64,000 nucleotides of DNA, taken from positions 354,501 through 418,500 of the forward strand of contig NW_026515548.1 of NCBI RefSeq assembly GCF_014898815.1, in the 5' to 3' direction. Numbering within the stretch: the stretch's first letter is position 1; each line of letters begins with the position of its first letter. Both the position numbers and the translations under genes were made by a program. This DNA comes from Panonychus citri (taxonomy: Eukaryota > Arthropoda > Arachnida > Trombidiformes > Tetranychidae). This document shows, piece by piece, positions 11,801-23,800 of this stretch. The notes below the pieces were generated by a model that was not told the DNA's origin, did not search any database, and saw only the letters and a list, made by a program, of their open reading frames with translations.

Positions 11801-14800
11801 AAAGAGGCTAAAGCATTGATAGATCCATGCTCAAACAAGGTTTATTTTCGATCAGATACCCCGAGTTTGATTAAAGAAGATGAAAATGTTGTTGAAACAA
11901 AAATTAAAACACCAACTTCTTTGACCGTGAGTGCAAAAATTGGAACTCTAATTCCACCGAAATCATCGGTTAAAATACCAGTAATAGTTAAGCAAAGTTC
12001 CAAAATAAATGAAGAAGTTTCCATCAAACCAGGAGATAAATTTGTCAAAACCACTAGATTAAACTTAGCCACAAATCAAATCAAACTTAAGGATAGTGAA
12101 GGAGAAGCAACCATATGTAATTCAGAAAATTTCAGTTTCTATATCAAGACCGATGAGACCATAGGAAAAGTAAAAACCCTTCTAAACCGAAAAGAATCGG
12201 TGCTTATGAGCGAAGAAATTGAGCAAATCACAATGATAGAGTCAGAAAAGAATCAAGCAGTTGAATCTGAACTGAGCTCTTTATGTTTAAGTAAAGGTAC
12301 TGTAGCAGTGGGTGAATCGCTTGATCACATCAGAAAGACAAGTTGAAGAGCGTGTTAGAGATGTTCATCGATACCTTTGCGTTTGAAAAAAATAAATTAG
12401 GTAAAACTAACCTATGCCAGCATCAAATTGATACCGGAGAAAATCGACCTTTTTCTCTACCACCTTACAACATTTATTCATTAGCAGAAAGATTAGAAGT
12501 TAAAGAGGAAATTAATCGAATGAAAAACTTGGGGGTCATAGTGGAATCTACATCACCTTATTCATCTCCAGTAATACGAGTTGGAAAGAAAGATGGAGGA
12601 GTAAGAATATGTGGTGACTTTCGAAGATTAAATAAGGATACAATTCCAGATAATTACCCTCTGCCTAGTGTTCAGGATGCTCTTGATTGTATTACAGGGT
12701 CAAAATTCTTTTCTCTCATTGATTTGAAATCAGGATATTGGCAAATCGAGATTGACCCAAAAGATAGAGAGAAAACTGCCATTATAACGCGAGACGGGCT
12801 ATATGAGTTCGTGGTTATGCCTTTTGGCCTTAGAAATGCGCCAGCAACTTTTCAGAGATTGATGGACACCTTACTCTCTGATCAAAAATGGATAACATGT
12901 ATTCCTTATTTAGACGACGTATTGATCTTTTCCCAAGATTTCGAACAACATTTAGTTCATGTCGAAACAATTCTCAACCGACTTAAAATTGCGAATTTAG
13001 TTATCCAACCACCAAAAGTGGCATTTGCAGTAAATTCTATTAATTATTTAGGACATATAGTTAGCTCACAGGGGATTAAACCACAGCCAGAGAAAATAAA
13101 AGCCATACTTGAGCTTTCACCACCTACCAATTTAAATACGTTGAGACAATTTTTGGGACTGGCGTCATATCATAGACGATTCATTTACAATTTTTCGATA
13201 ATTGCAAAACCATTAAGTTCATTAACAATGAAAGAAGCTCTTTTCAAATGGGAAGATGATCAACAAAAAGCGTTCGAAACCTTGAAAGCAGCTTTAGCAA
13301 CGCAACCGATGCTTTCTCACTTTAATAATAAATTACCAACAGAGGTTAGATGTGATGGGTCAGCAATAGGCCTCGGGGCTATTCTCCTCCAAAAAGAAAA
13401 TAATCTTAACCATGTAGTGGCCTATGCCTCTCGAATGACCACTAAAGCAGAAAAAAACTATCCAATTAGCGAAATCGAAGCTTTAGCAATTATCTTTGCT
13501 CTTGAAAAATTTAGATCTTATTTAATTGGAGTAAAATTTAAAGTGATTACCGATCACTGCTCATTATGTTGGCTTTTCAACAAAAAGAAATTATCACCAC
13601 GATTGACCAGATGGTCATTAGCTTTGCAAGAGTTCGACTTTGAAGTAACCTATAAACAAGGAAAACATCATAAAGATGCCGATTGTTTATCACGAAACCC
13701 CGTTGACGAAGCTAAAAAGCCTAAAATTGATAGAGAATTGAATCTACTAATGGTCATAAATAATAATGATGAGTTGAAAGAAAAACAAAGAAATGATAAT
13801 AAAATAAGAAAAATAATTGCCCTAATTGAAAATAGTAAAGAAAATGGAGGGAGAGATAAAAGAATTGAAAAATACACTTTAGTTAACGACATACTTCAAC
13901 GGGCAATTTACCCTAAAACTGGGCCAAGATTAGTTCCAGTAATCCCATCCTCATTAAAATCAGAATTACTTTATTCTATGCATGATGACCCATTATCCGG
14001 ACACCTGGGGGTACAAAAGACCTATGAGAGAACAAGGTCAAGATTTTATTTTTCCAATATGAAAAAGTACATTGAGTACTATGTTCGAACTTGTAATGAA
14101 TGTCAAACAAGAAAAAGGTCATATTTAACACCCGCAGGCCTTTTACAGCCTATTACTTGTGGAGGAGTGGCAGAAAGATTTGGCATAGATATACTAGGAC
14201 CATTTCCTAAATCATACAAAGATAATAAACAAATTGTTGTTGCTACAGAATATTTTACTAGATTTGCGATAATAAAAGCGATCCCTGAGGCTACAGCGGC
14301 TCAAATTGCAATGTTTATTACTGAGAATATTGTTTGCCAATTCGGAAGCCCTAAGGAAATTCTGTCCGACCAAGGTAGACAATTTAGATCCAAACTAATG
14401 TCGGAACTTACATTCTTAATGCAAACTAAGCATAAATTTACAACCTCATATCACCCTCAATGTAATGGTCTGACTGAGAGATTCAATGCTACTCTAGCAA
14501 CAATGATTAGTATGTATGTTGATAGTAGTCATAAAACATGGGATCAAGCTCTTCATTTTGTAGCCTTTGCTTATAACACAGCGCCAAATGCTAGTACAGG
14601 GTTTTCACCATTCTATTTGATGTATGGAAGAGAAGCAATATTCCCAATTGAAAGATTTTTAGCTAACCCCTGTCAAGGTTTAGAAGATCAGAAAAATTAT
14701 GCTGACACATTAGTTGATCATTTAACTAAAATAAGAAAAATTGCAGCCGAAAACCTAAATCACAGCCAAGTACGGCATAAAAACTATTACGATAAGAAGA

Positions 14801-17800
14801 AAAGAGACGTCAAATTAAGCGTAGGAGAAAAAGTTTTGGTGTTTACACCACTAAGAAAAGTAGGAAAATCTGAGAAACTTATGCACCATTGGTATGGTCC
14901 CTATGAGATTACTGAAGTAGTGACACCATTAGTTTATAAACTTAAACATTTAGAAAAGAAAAACAAAATTGTTGTTGTTCATATCTCACGTTTGAAAGTT
15001 TATCACCAAAGGGACGATAAAAAGCTCCTGGATAGTGATGAAGATCTATTAGAAAATACCGACGAAGAAGAACAAAATGATATTGGAAACCAAATGATAC
15101 CGACTCAAATAAGCCTCATACCAAACTCATCGTCACAAAACATTCCGACGAGTCGTCCTACATTAGTTGATTATCATCTAGATTCTGAAACGGAAGCCGA
15201 AGAGGAAAATGAAGATGAAAATGAAGCTTCCGCTGGTAATAATAACTCACCGAGTGGTGATGATGAAGGTGAAACTGAGATAGCTCAAGATGAAGCTATA
15301 AATCAAGACCAAGAAGTGAATAATCCAATTCAACGATCAGCCAGAAGTCGAGCGCCGCCGAGGAAATTTGCTAATTTCTTCTTATATGGTTTGATATTAC
15401 CTTTCCTAATTACCATTGTGAGTACAAGTTTCATCAAGGTCAACCCAGTCATTTGGAATGAAAGGAAAGTATACATAGTTAAAGGAATACAACCGATAAC
15501 TTTAAATGTCAACTTTGAATCTCCCTGTTATCTTCTTCAAGATAACAATTTCACTCGCAAAGATTTTCAACAATCATTATACACATGGTGTGATAAAACT
15601 TACGAACAAGAATTTATGACACCTTTACTGCAATTATGCCCTGAACCAGAGAAGGTAAACAAGAGAAATAAGACAACGAAATAAACGAGCAATTTTGTCT
15701 GGTATTTTAATTTTAGGGACCATCACCCTTAGTTCATTCTTGAGTGTTGGATTAGGTGCTTTTACGCTGTCAAAAGAAATAACACTAGAAAAGAAAACAT
15801 CAGAGTTAACTCATTTACAAGAAAATCTGATATCGCAAGTTAACTATTTGACAAACGAACAAAAACTAGGAAAATCAACTTTTCTCTCTATGCAAAATAG
15901 CTTAAAGGAAACCTCACGTATTTTAGAAAAATTTGAGGATAAGATCAATTCAATAGAAAATCAGTTACCAAAATCTTTATATTTGATAGCCCATCTAACG
16001 TCAAAATTCATGAAAATAAATCAAATACTCCAACGAGCCAATTTAAAATTTCAAGAAGGAAATTGGGAAACCGACTTATTAGGAATGTTCAACATTACAA
16101 TGCCTTGTGGAGCTAATTGTCCTACTGAGCTATTTGAGCCTATCGAGTGTTATACTAATCTAAAACAAAATCAGATAACATTTCATTTGGAAACAAAGAT
16201 AATTGAGAAAAACAACCACCTGCTAGTTTCAGACAATTTCCAGCTCTATCCAGTAATAAATAGTAGCCACACCTGTGTCACTAATTACCAAGGACCAAAA
16301 GAGGTACTTTATGACAAGCGGAAAGACTGCATCATTAAAGTTGATGACTTTCTAGTAACAAAATATAACCAAATTAACATTCCACCCAATAATTTACGTT
16401 GCTTGTCTCGCCATTACAACTTATCAGTTGAAAATCTTTGGACAAAACAAGAATGTTTAAAAAGACCGAATATTTATGATGGCCATTATCAGGTAAAATA
16501 CGTTAGGCACTTCAACTTTGTTTATTGTCCAAAGCTCAATATACAAATGTTCAATGTAACATATCCATGCCCTGATTTTGTGTTTCAAATTCCGGCAAAT
16601 ATCAGTTTCCAAATAAATGATTATCATTACAATCCTCAACCAATGAGAACCACGAGCTACATGAAATTTAGCAATGACTGGAATTTCAGATTGAATATGC
16701 ATTTCAATCCTCATTCTTTAGATCCGCTATTATCTTCAATAAAACAGACGGATCAGTTTATTAATACAGAAATAGATAAGAATGTAAATAAATTAACGAC
16801 TAGTTCTGTTGTGTCTACAATCCATTTAACAATCACGAGCATTCTGATTATTGCTGTTATCGTGTTAATTGGATTCATAAAGTTAAAACAGCAGAAAATG
16901 GATACTCAGCCACCGGAAGCGAGAGAAGAACAAAAGCGACGAAGACCGTTACTTCGTAAATCCAATCTAAAAACGGGACCGAGTGAAATTTAAAACAAAC
17001 AATATATATACATAGAGACTCATTAATCATTTTTTTTTGTAAAGTATTTTAGTATTTTTATTAATAATTATTCAGGTGCGAAGCCACAGTCGGATACTGA
17101 ACACCCGAAGCAACGTTTGGTACACTTCCAGTCGGTACATTTCTTCTCACCACTTGATTCACTAGCTGTATCTGTTGATTCACTATCTTTATAACCAAAC
17201 GCCATCCTTTTCGTGTAAATGTTTCAACTCGAGACCCCGAAGTGCGAAAAAGGAAACGATGTTTTTAGCGACAAATTGTAATCTTATCATCAGATGGTCT
17301 GAGCCATCTAAGTGTTCTCCAGTCTCACAAAGATTTAAGCCGGCAGCTAAAGCAGGACAAGCAATCACCAAATCATTTACGGTGGATGTATCTCCGCGTT
17401 GCCAATTAGGCTGAAATCTGTTCAGCACCACCATTTGTCGATGCTCAACGTGCTCATGAATAAAATTACCTTTATTCTTTTTAAGTCGGGATTGGCAATT
17501 TTCACGTGACCAAGAAGGATGGTATGAATTAAAATCGCCCATAATAAGCATGAGAACATCTTTGGGATGAGTATCACGTAAAGCGAATATGGAATTAATG
17601 GTGGATTGAAAATCGTCATCACTTAATTTACTCTGATTTGGTGACAGATAAGCCAAGACAATTAACAATCTGAAATTACACCAAAGAGTCTTGATCACAA
17701 CCCAATGAGAATTAATTTTATGTGTTGCTCGGAACTCGAATCCATCACTATCTCGACAAAGCAAAGCACAACAAGTATTGTCAAGAGAATTTATCACATT

Positions 17801-20800
17801 TTGTTGATAACAATTGGAGTAAACTTCACGATTAACGACTTCAGTAAAACATCCAATGTCAGTTAATTCGCTTTCACATCGATTGTACAATAACTCAGTG
17901 GCTCGACTAATACGAGCACAATTACCATATAAAATATCCAAAGGGTTAATTATTTGCACCATCGTTAAACAGAAATCAAATCAGCAAATGCATCATTCTA
18001 AAATGAAAGACCATTTAAATGCAAATTTATTTTACTGCTGCTCCCTCCGCTAGGGCGACTTTAAATGAATATAAATGCAACGCTGATGGTAAGCCATTTG
18101 TGTACAAACTACCGCAGATTGAACATCAAGCAAAGTTTTATCAACAGTAATAAATAACCAAAGGACCTTTTGTAAAACTGTGCGTAACAAAAATAATCAT
18201 CAATAGTAATCAATATGTCTCAACAAGATCAAGAGGAATGGGTACCAGTTCCAATTGTAAATAATACCTTTGAACGTCTAATGTTTGACGATGAAGATGT
18301 ACCGCCACCGTCCATTATTGAGTTTAATCAACCATTTCGTACTCTTATACGACCTTGTGTTAATTGTGCCAGTGAAGATGCAGTAAAAAGAGAAATTCGA
18401 ACAATAACCATGGAAAATCAACCCGACGAATCACAATTTTGCGATCAACAAACAATTAAAGACTACATCTGTGTTATTTGTCTAAATCTTCCAGTAGATC
18501 CAAAAATCCACGCGCATCAAAACTGTAAAACTATTTTGTGCGACAACTGTTGGGATATTTATAAAAAGATCAACCGGCATAAGCCCACATGTCCACTTAA
18601 ATGTTCAACAAGCCGTTTTACCCCAGCTTTTCTACCATCTAAAGGCCCACGATCCTGGCAACAATTAAACAACTTATTATTAAAATGTAAATTTGCTCCG
18701 AAATGTACGGCAACAATGAAGTACAAAAACTACGCGAAACATGTCAACACCTGTAAAGCAAAACCAAAGGACATTAGTAAAATCAAGAGTAAAAAGGACA
18801 GTGACAGAGAAAAATTCACGCGAACGGTATCGTTGAAAATCACAATTCAAGACTCTAATTCGTTATAACCTTTATAGTTCATACTTTTCATTTTACCATT
18901 TTTATTTATTTTCTTTGATTCTAATAAGTTTGAATACTACTATTCATACTTTTCATCTTTAACCAATTTTCATTATTTTCTCGTATTCTAATAAGTTTGA
19001 GTACTAATACTCATACTTTTCATTTTTAACCAATTTTCATTATTTTCTCGTATTCTAATAAGTTTGAATACTAATACTCATACTTTTCATTTTTAACCAA
19101 TTTTCATTATTTTCTCGTATTCTAATAAGTTTGAATACTAATACTCATACTTTTCATTTTTAACCAATTTTCATTATTTTCTCGTATTCTAATAAGTTTG
19201 AATACTAATACTCATACTTTTCATTTTTAACCAATTTTCATTATTTTCTCGTATTCTAATAAGTTTGAATACTAATACTCATACTTTTCATTTTTAACCA
19301 ATTTTCATTATTTTCTCGTATTCTAATAAGTTTGAGTACTAATACTCATACTTTTCATTTTTAACCAATTTTCATTATTTTCTCGTATTCTAATAAGTTT
19401 GAGTACTAATACTCATACTTTTCATTTTAACCAATTTTCATTATTTTCTCGTATTCTAATAAGTTTGAATACTAATACTCATACTTTTCATTTTAACCAA
19501 TTTTCATTATTTTCTCGTATTCTAATAAGTTTGAGTACTAATACTCATACTTTTCATTTTTAACCAATTTTCATTATTTTCTCGTATTCTAATAAGTTTG
19601 AGTACTAATACTCATACTTTTCATTTTTAACCAATTTTCATTATTTTCTCGTATTCTAATAAGTTTGAGTACTAATACTCATACTTTTCATTTTTAACCA
19701 ATTTTCATTATTTTCTCGTATTCTAATAAGTTTGAGTACTAATCCATACCTTTAATGTAAACAAAGGTCAAAGTTACAAAAAAAAGATTTTCATTTATTC
19801 AAACAGAAGAAAAGTAATTTGATCAAATACAAAAAAAAAGAAGAATTACAATTTTTTCTTGGGTCGACCTTTTTTTCCTGATAAATTCCCTTATGAGCAT
19901 CAGGAATAAGGAAAATTTCCTGTGCCTTACAGTTCGGTGGACATTGTTCACATTTGTGTCCGGGACCGCCCGGGATTTTACATTTCCGCTCGTGCTTATA
20001 TTCATTGCTACGGGAAGTTGTTGAAACCTTACACCAACGACAGCGGTAATCATAAGCGGAAAGCTTAAGATCCTCGGGATTTTCACAATCAACCAATTCC
20101 TTATAATTTTCTGGCAAACCTTGGGGTATATCACCATCCCAACGAACATTTTTTGGATGATTCAATGTTGGATGGTACTCAACAACAAGTCTAAAGTCTT
20201 CAGGTCTTCGCCTGGGATCGATATATCCAGATCCAAGTATGCCTTTTATATCGTATTCGCCATTAGGAGCTTGGATCGAACCTGAAGGAGACTCATCATC
20301 ATCACTGGAATCGACCTCCCCGTCAATAATCGTATCATCATCGGAATCTTCTACTGGAGGCTCAGGTAAATTGTCGGGAACAGGATCAATTAAAGTGGTT
20401 AATCGCCCATTATCATGAATCGGTGAACGACTACGGTCCCTATTAGGTGGATGGTTCTCAATCGAGGAATTAGAATTGTCACTGGTGTTGACAATATCCT
20501 TTCTAGGAGCCAATGCTAAAGGCATACCAGATGCAGAATGTGTTGACGAACGTTGGTTAAGGGAAGCACGAACAGTTGATTTAGTTCTAGCCATTGTTAT
20601 TAACAAAAGAAAGAAAATTGATGAATTGTAACAAAAGGAAAGAGTAACTCAAATTCGATGCGGAGCATTAATGACAATGGACAGGAAAATGTCACACTTA
20701 AATATCATCCTTTTGTCTTAATCCTGTAAAACTGACCAATAGTATTCCGTTGTGAGTTAAACACCAAAACTAACCCAACGAGAACTCACCCTTGGGATAT

Positions 20801-23800
20801 AAAAGATTAACTTTTATAACCCAAGGATCATTATCATCTTAAGTATTGTACTGAGCTTAAGTCTTAAAACCCACTTTTGAAATAAATTGTTTATCCTCAT
20901 CTTTATTTTGGACCAACTTTTCATTTTCAACTCAAAGAGTTGTTACAATATTTATCTAATAGCCTCTCAACTTGTATCATCGAAATGAAGACTTTTGAAG
21001 AGAATTGAGATAAATATCGATTTTTATTTAATATCTTCATCAAGAATTTGATCTATTTGTAAAAAGAGATATAAAATGTAGCTGAAAAAAGAAAAATCTT
21101 CTCTCATTTTTGCCTTTTCTCAACTTATCCGAATTACCTGGGTCCTTGTTCATGATGATTATAAGAACCCAAGATAAGCTGAAGAAAATAATAACATGAA
21201 CTTTTCCCTCTAATATTCATCCCGTTTAAGTTTGTCAAATATTGGAATTTAGCTCTATTCTGAGACTTTTTTCTTTCGATTTCTTCAAATGGTCAAGATC
21301 ATCAAGTTAATGATAAAAATGATCGAATCTCACCTTCTCATCTTAAATTGGACAAAATGGCCGAGGCTTGTTGCAGTCTTTTCGTTTATAAAAGAATCAC
21401 ATAGCTTCAAGTCTTACAAATGTTCTTTTCTCTGTCCTCATCATGTTTCTTGAGATTAAATCTAATACGAATTCACAGAAACAGAAAGGGCAGAATTCGT
21501 TCATAAAATTGGACTAAAAGGAAAAATTTAAACTCATTTCGATTGATTGAGTAACAAGGAAACTTTTAAGGAAAAAGAAAAAAAGAAAAGATGAAAGGTA
21601 AATGAATACAAATGTCATTGTGTCTTTATTTCCAAATTCTATTTCAATTTAGAATTCAAATTGTTTATCTCAGAATAATCAGAATATTCTCTTATCTAAT
21701 GCCGAACAAAAATCTTTATTCAGTTACGAGTTTTCTAACCATCTTTATCTTCATTTTCTTCTTGATCTCTATCTTACTCTCTTATTACCATGACTTTGAG
21801 TCTAAAGTTTTCGTTTCAGATAAAATCTCCTGAATTGGAGCTGAAGTTTTATCATGTGAGTTAACAAATGAACTCACATCGTAACAGTTTTCTTATCCTC
21901 TTGTTTCAACATCAAATAACAACTACAATTATAAACTCGATAACAATCAATTATAATGAAAAGTAAAAGCCTTGGAAGCATTAAAATTATGATTCAATGG
22001 CAATTTCAATCAACTTCAAAGCAGATCCATCAAGTAATTAGCTCAACAAAATTAGATGATTAATTAACTAGACAGAAATAATTTCCAGTATCAAAGCAAA
22101 CTTGATTCTTGAGTAGAGTTATTCTGAATTTCATTCATCTTTCATATTCTGCATCAATTTACCTGAAAAAAACGATAACAGTTCCTTGAATTCAGGTTAA
22201 GAGATATGAAACCTGATATTCTGAAAGAAAGTGTACAAAATTTCAATCAATTCTGTTTATTTCCAATGTTACTTTGTTTTTAGAACTTTTTTTTCGAGCA
22301 ATAATTTCATTTGAAAGCTTTTTTATCTTTTACATTTTTGTTTCATTTTCAACTTCTATCATCTTATCATCTCATGATAAGTTGAAAATTCATGTTATCA
22401 TGATTCTGAGGTGATAAAAATTTGGAAACCATTTTCTCAAGGAAAAGCAGAGGAATAAGAAAGGGAATCTGAAAATGATAAAAGACTCAACTAGATACGA
22501 TGTCAACCATGAATCGTACTCAGGGTAATATACATTCGAACATGAATTTAACCACAAATTGAGTAACTTTCTCATCTCAATCATTTTCCGACTTTGTTTC
22601 TTTTCTTCATGGTGATTGAATTGTTCAATTTTTTAAATAAGAGAACTTTTTCTCTTCTTAGTTATTGTATTTAACAGTTAAAAGCAGAAATTGGAAAAAC
22701 ATCATTTGAGCATTTGAGGTGAACAGAAGTGAACATGAAGAAACCATGATGATGACTGATGATTTCAAGAATTCGGTTAAATGAATTGAAAACTAAATCA
22801 AACATTTCATTCAATATTTTCATTCATTTTCATTCACTTCTCATGTTTTCATGTTCCCTAATAAGTTAATTGAAGTAAATTAATTCAATCCAGTTTTCAT
22901 GATGAATCACATTGATCCTCTAAATTTTTACATTCTAATACATTTTCTGAGTAAAAATTTCCAATGATAAACTTGTTGCTTGCTATCCAATTCCCTAAAT
23001 TGCCTGAGTCAAGTTAATTGTTTATCTGTCCAGCAAATAACCAACTAGTCAATAAAATTCATATTTTCCAGACGTAAACACAATTAACTTTAATCATGGC
23101 AATTGATTGATATTAATAGATAATAATCAAATGAATTTGGATATTATCATGAAACAATCAAAGATAAAAACATTTAATTTAATTGTTAACAGATAAAAGG
23201 AGGGAAATTGATTAATTGCGATTACTTATGACGAGATTAGTGTAAATCATCATGAGCGATAATTAACAAGGCGTGATGAAGATAATGGTTATATTTTGAT
23301 TGACAGGGTGATTATGATTTCCTGTTAATTGTCTAAAGGTTATGCAAATGATTGAGAAAATTAATCAATGTAAATCTTTGAATAAATGATAACAATATGA
23401 AGAGATAATGTGTTTTTGTCATTAACCTTTCGTTTTTGTTTCGTTTTCCTATTATTTTGATTTAATGGATATAATTTCATTTCCATTTTCCAGATTATTA
23501 TTGTATGGAAATGTTCATGATGGAATTGAAATTTACATTCATGATGATGAAGATAAAACATGAACGATATGTTCAACAAAAGATTCACCTTTGTATCCTC
23601 ATCAGTACCTGTTCATCATAAACCATTAAGTGAATTCAAATTGAATGTCATTGTCTTTTAGAATCAATTTGAATTCGGTTTGTATAATATTTACATGACA
23701 GCTGAATGGAAACAGAATTATCAGAACTCTTGTTCCTTTTGTCATTCTCTGTCCTCGTCTTGATCCATAATCGTCATTCCTGTTTCTCGAGTCAGTTTTC

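Larger units (their letters stand above)
9821..20947 (+). mobile_element. Env-bearing Ty3/Gypsy element with a two-strand accessory module
   Basis: Complete 11,127-bp LTR element inside GluCl intron 2, in the same orientation as the gene. Layout: LTR, leader, gag (5' part broken), protease, RT-RNase H-integrase, env, then four extra ORFs on alternating strands (17068-17205 minus, 17189-17962 minus, 18215-18868 plus, 19791-20594 minus), a 67-bp minisatellite, and the LTR. Gag, pol and env fill only about 7 kb. The extra 3.7 kb is not standard for insect errantivirus-like elements. Identical-looking LTRs and an intact ATAT duplication point to a recent insertion. Confidence 0.93.

Noticed and set aside
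11144..12072. Minus-strand ORFs opposite gag and protease
   Set aside because: Shadow frames of a clearly coding plus strand, with no motifs of their own.
15655..15717. Short intron joining the two parts of env
   Set aside because: GT and AG are present, but the phases do not match, so splicing would lead straight to a stop.
17189..17962. Nested LINE insertion to explain the endonuclease ORF
   Set aside because: No reverse transcriptase, poly(A) tail or target duplication is visible around it. It sits neatly between other ORFs.
18921..19743. CRISPR-like array
   Set aside because: Units are contiguous 67-bp repeats with no unique spacers, in a eukaryotic retroelement. It is a minisatellite.
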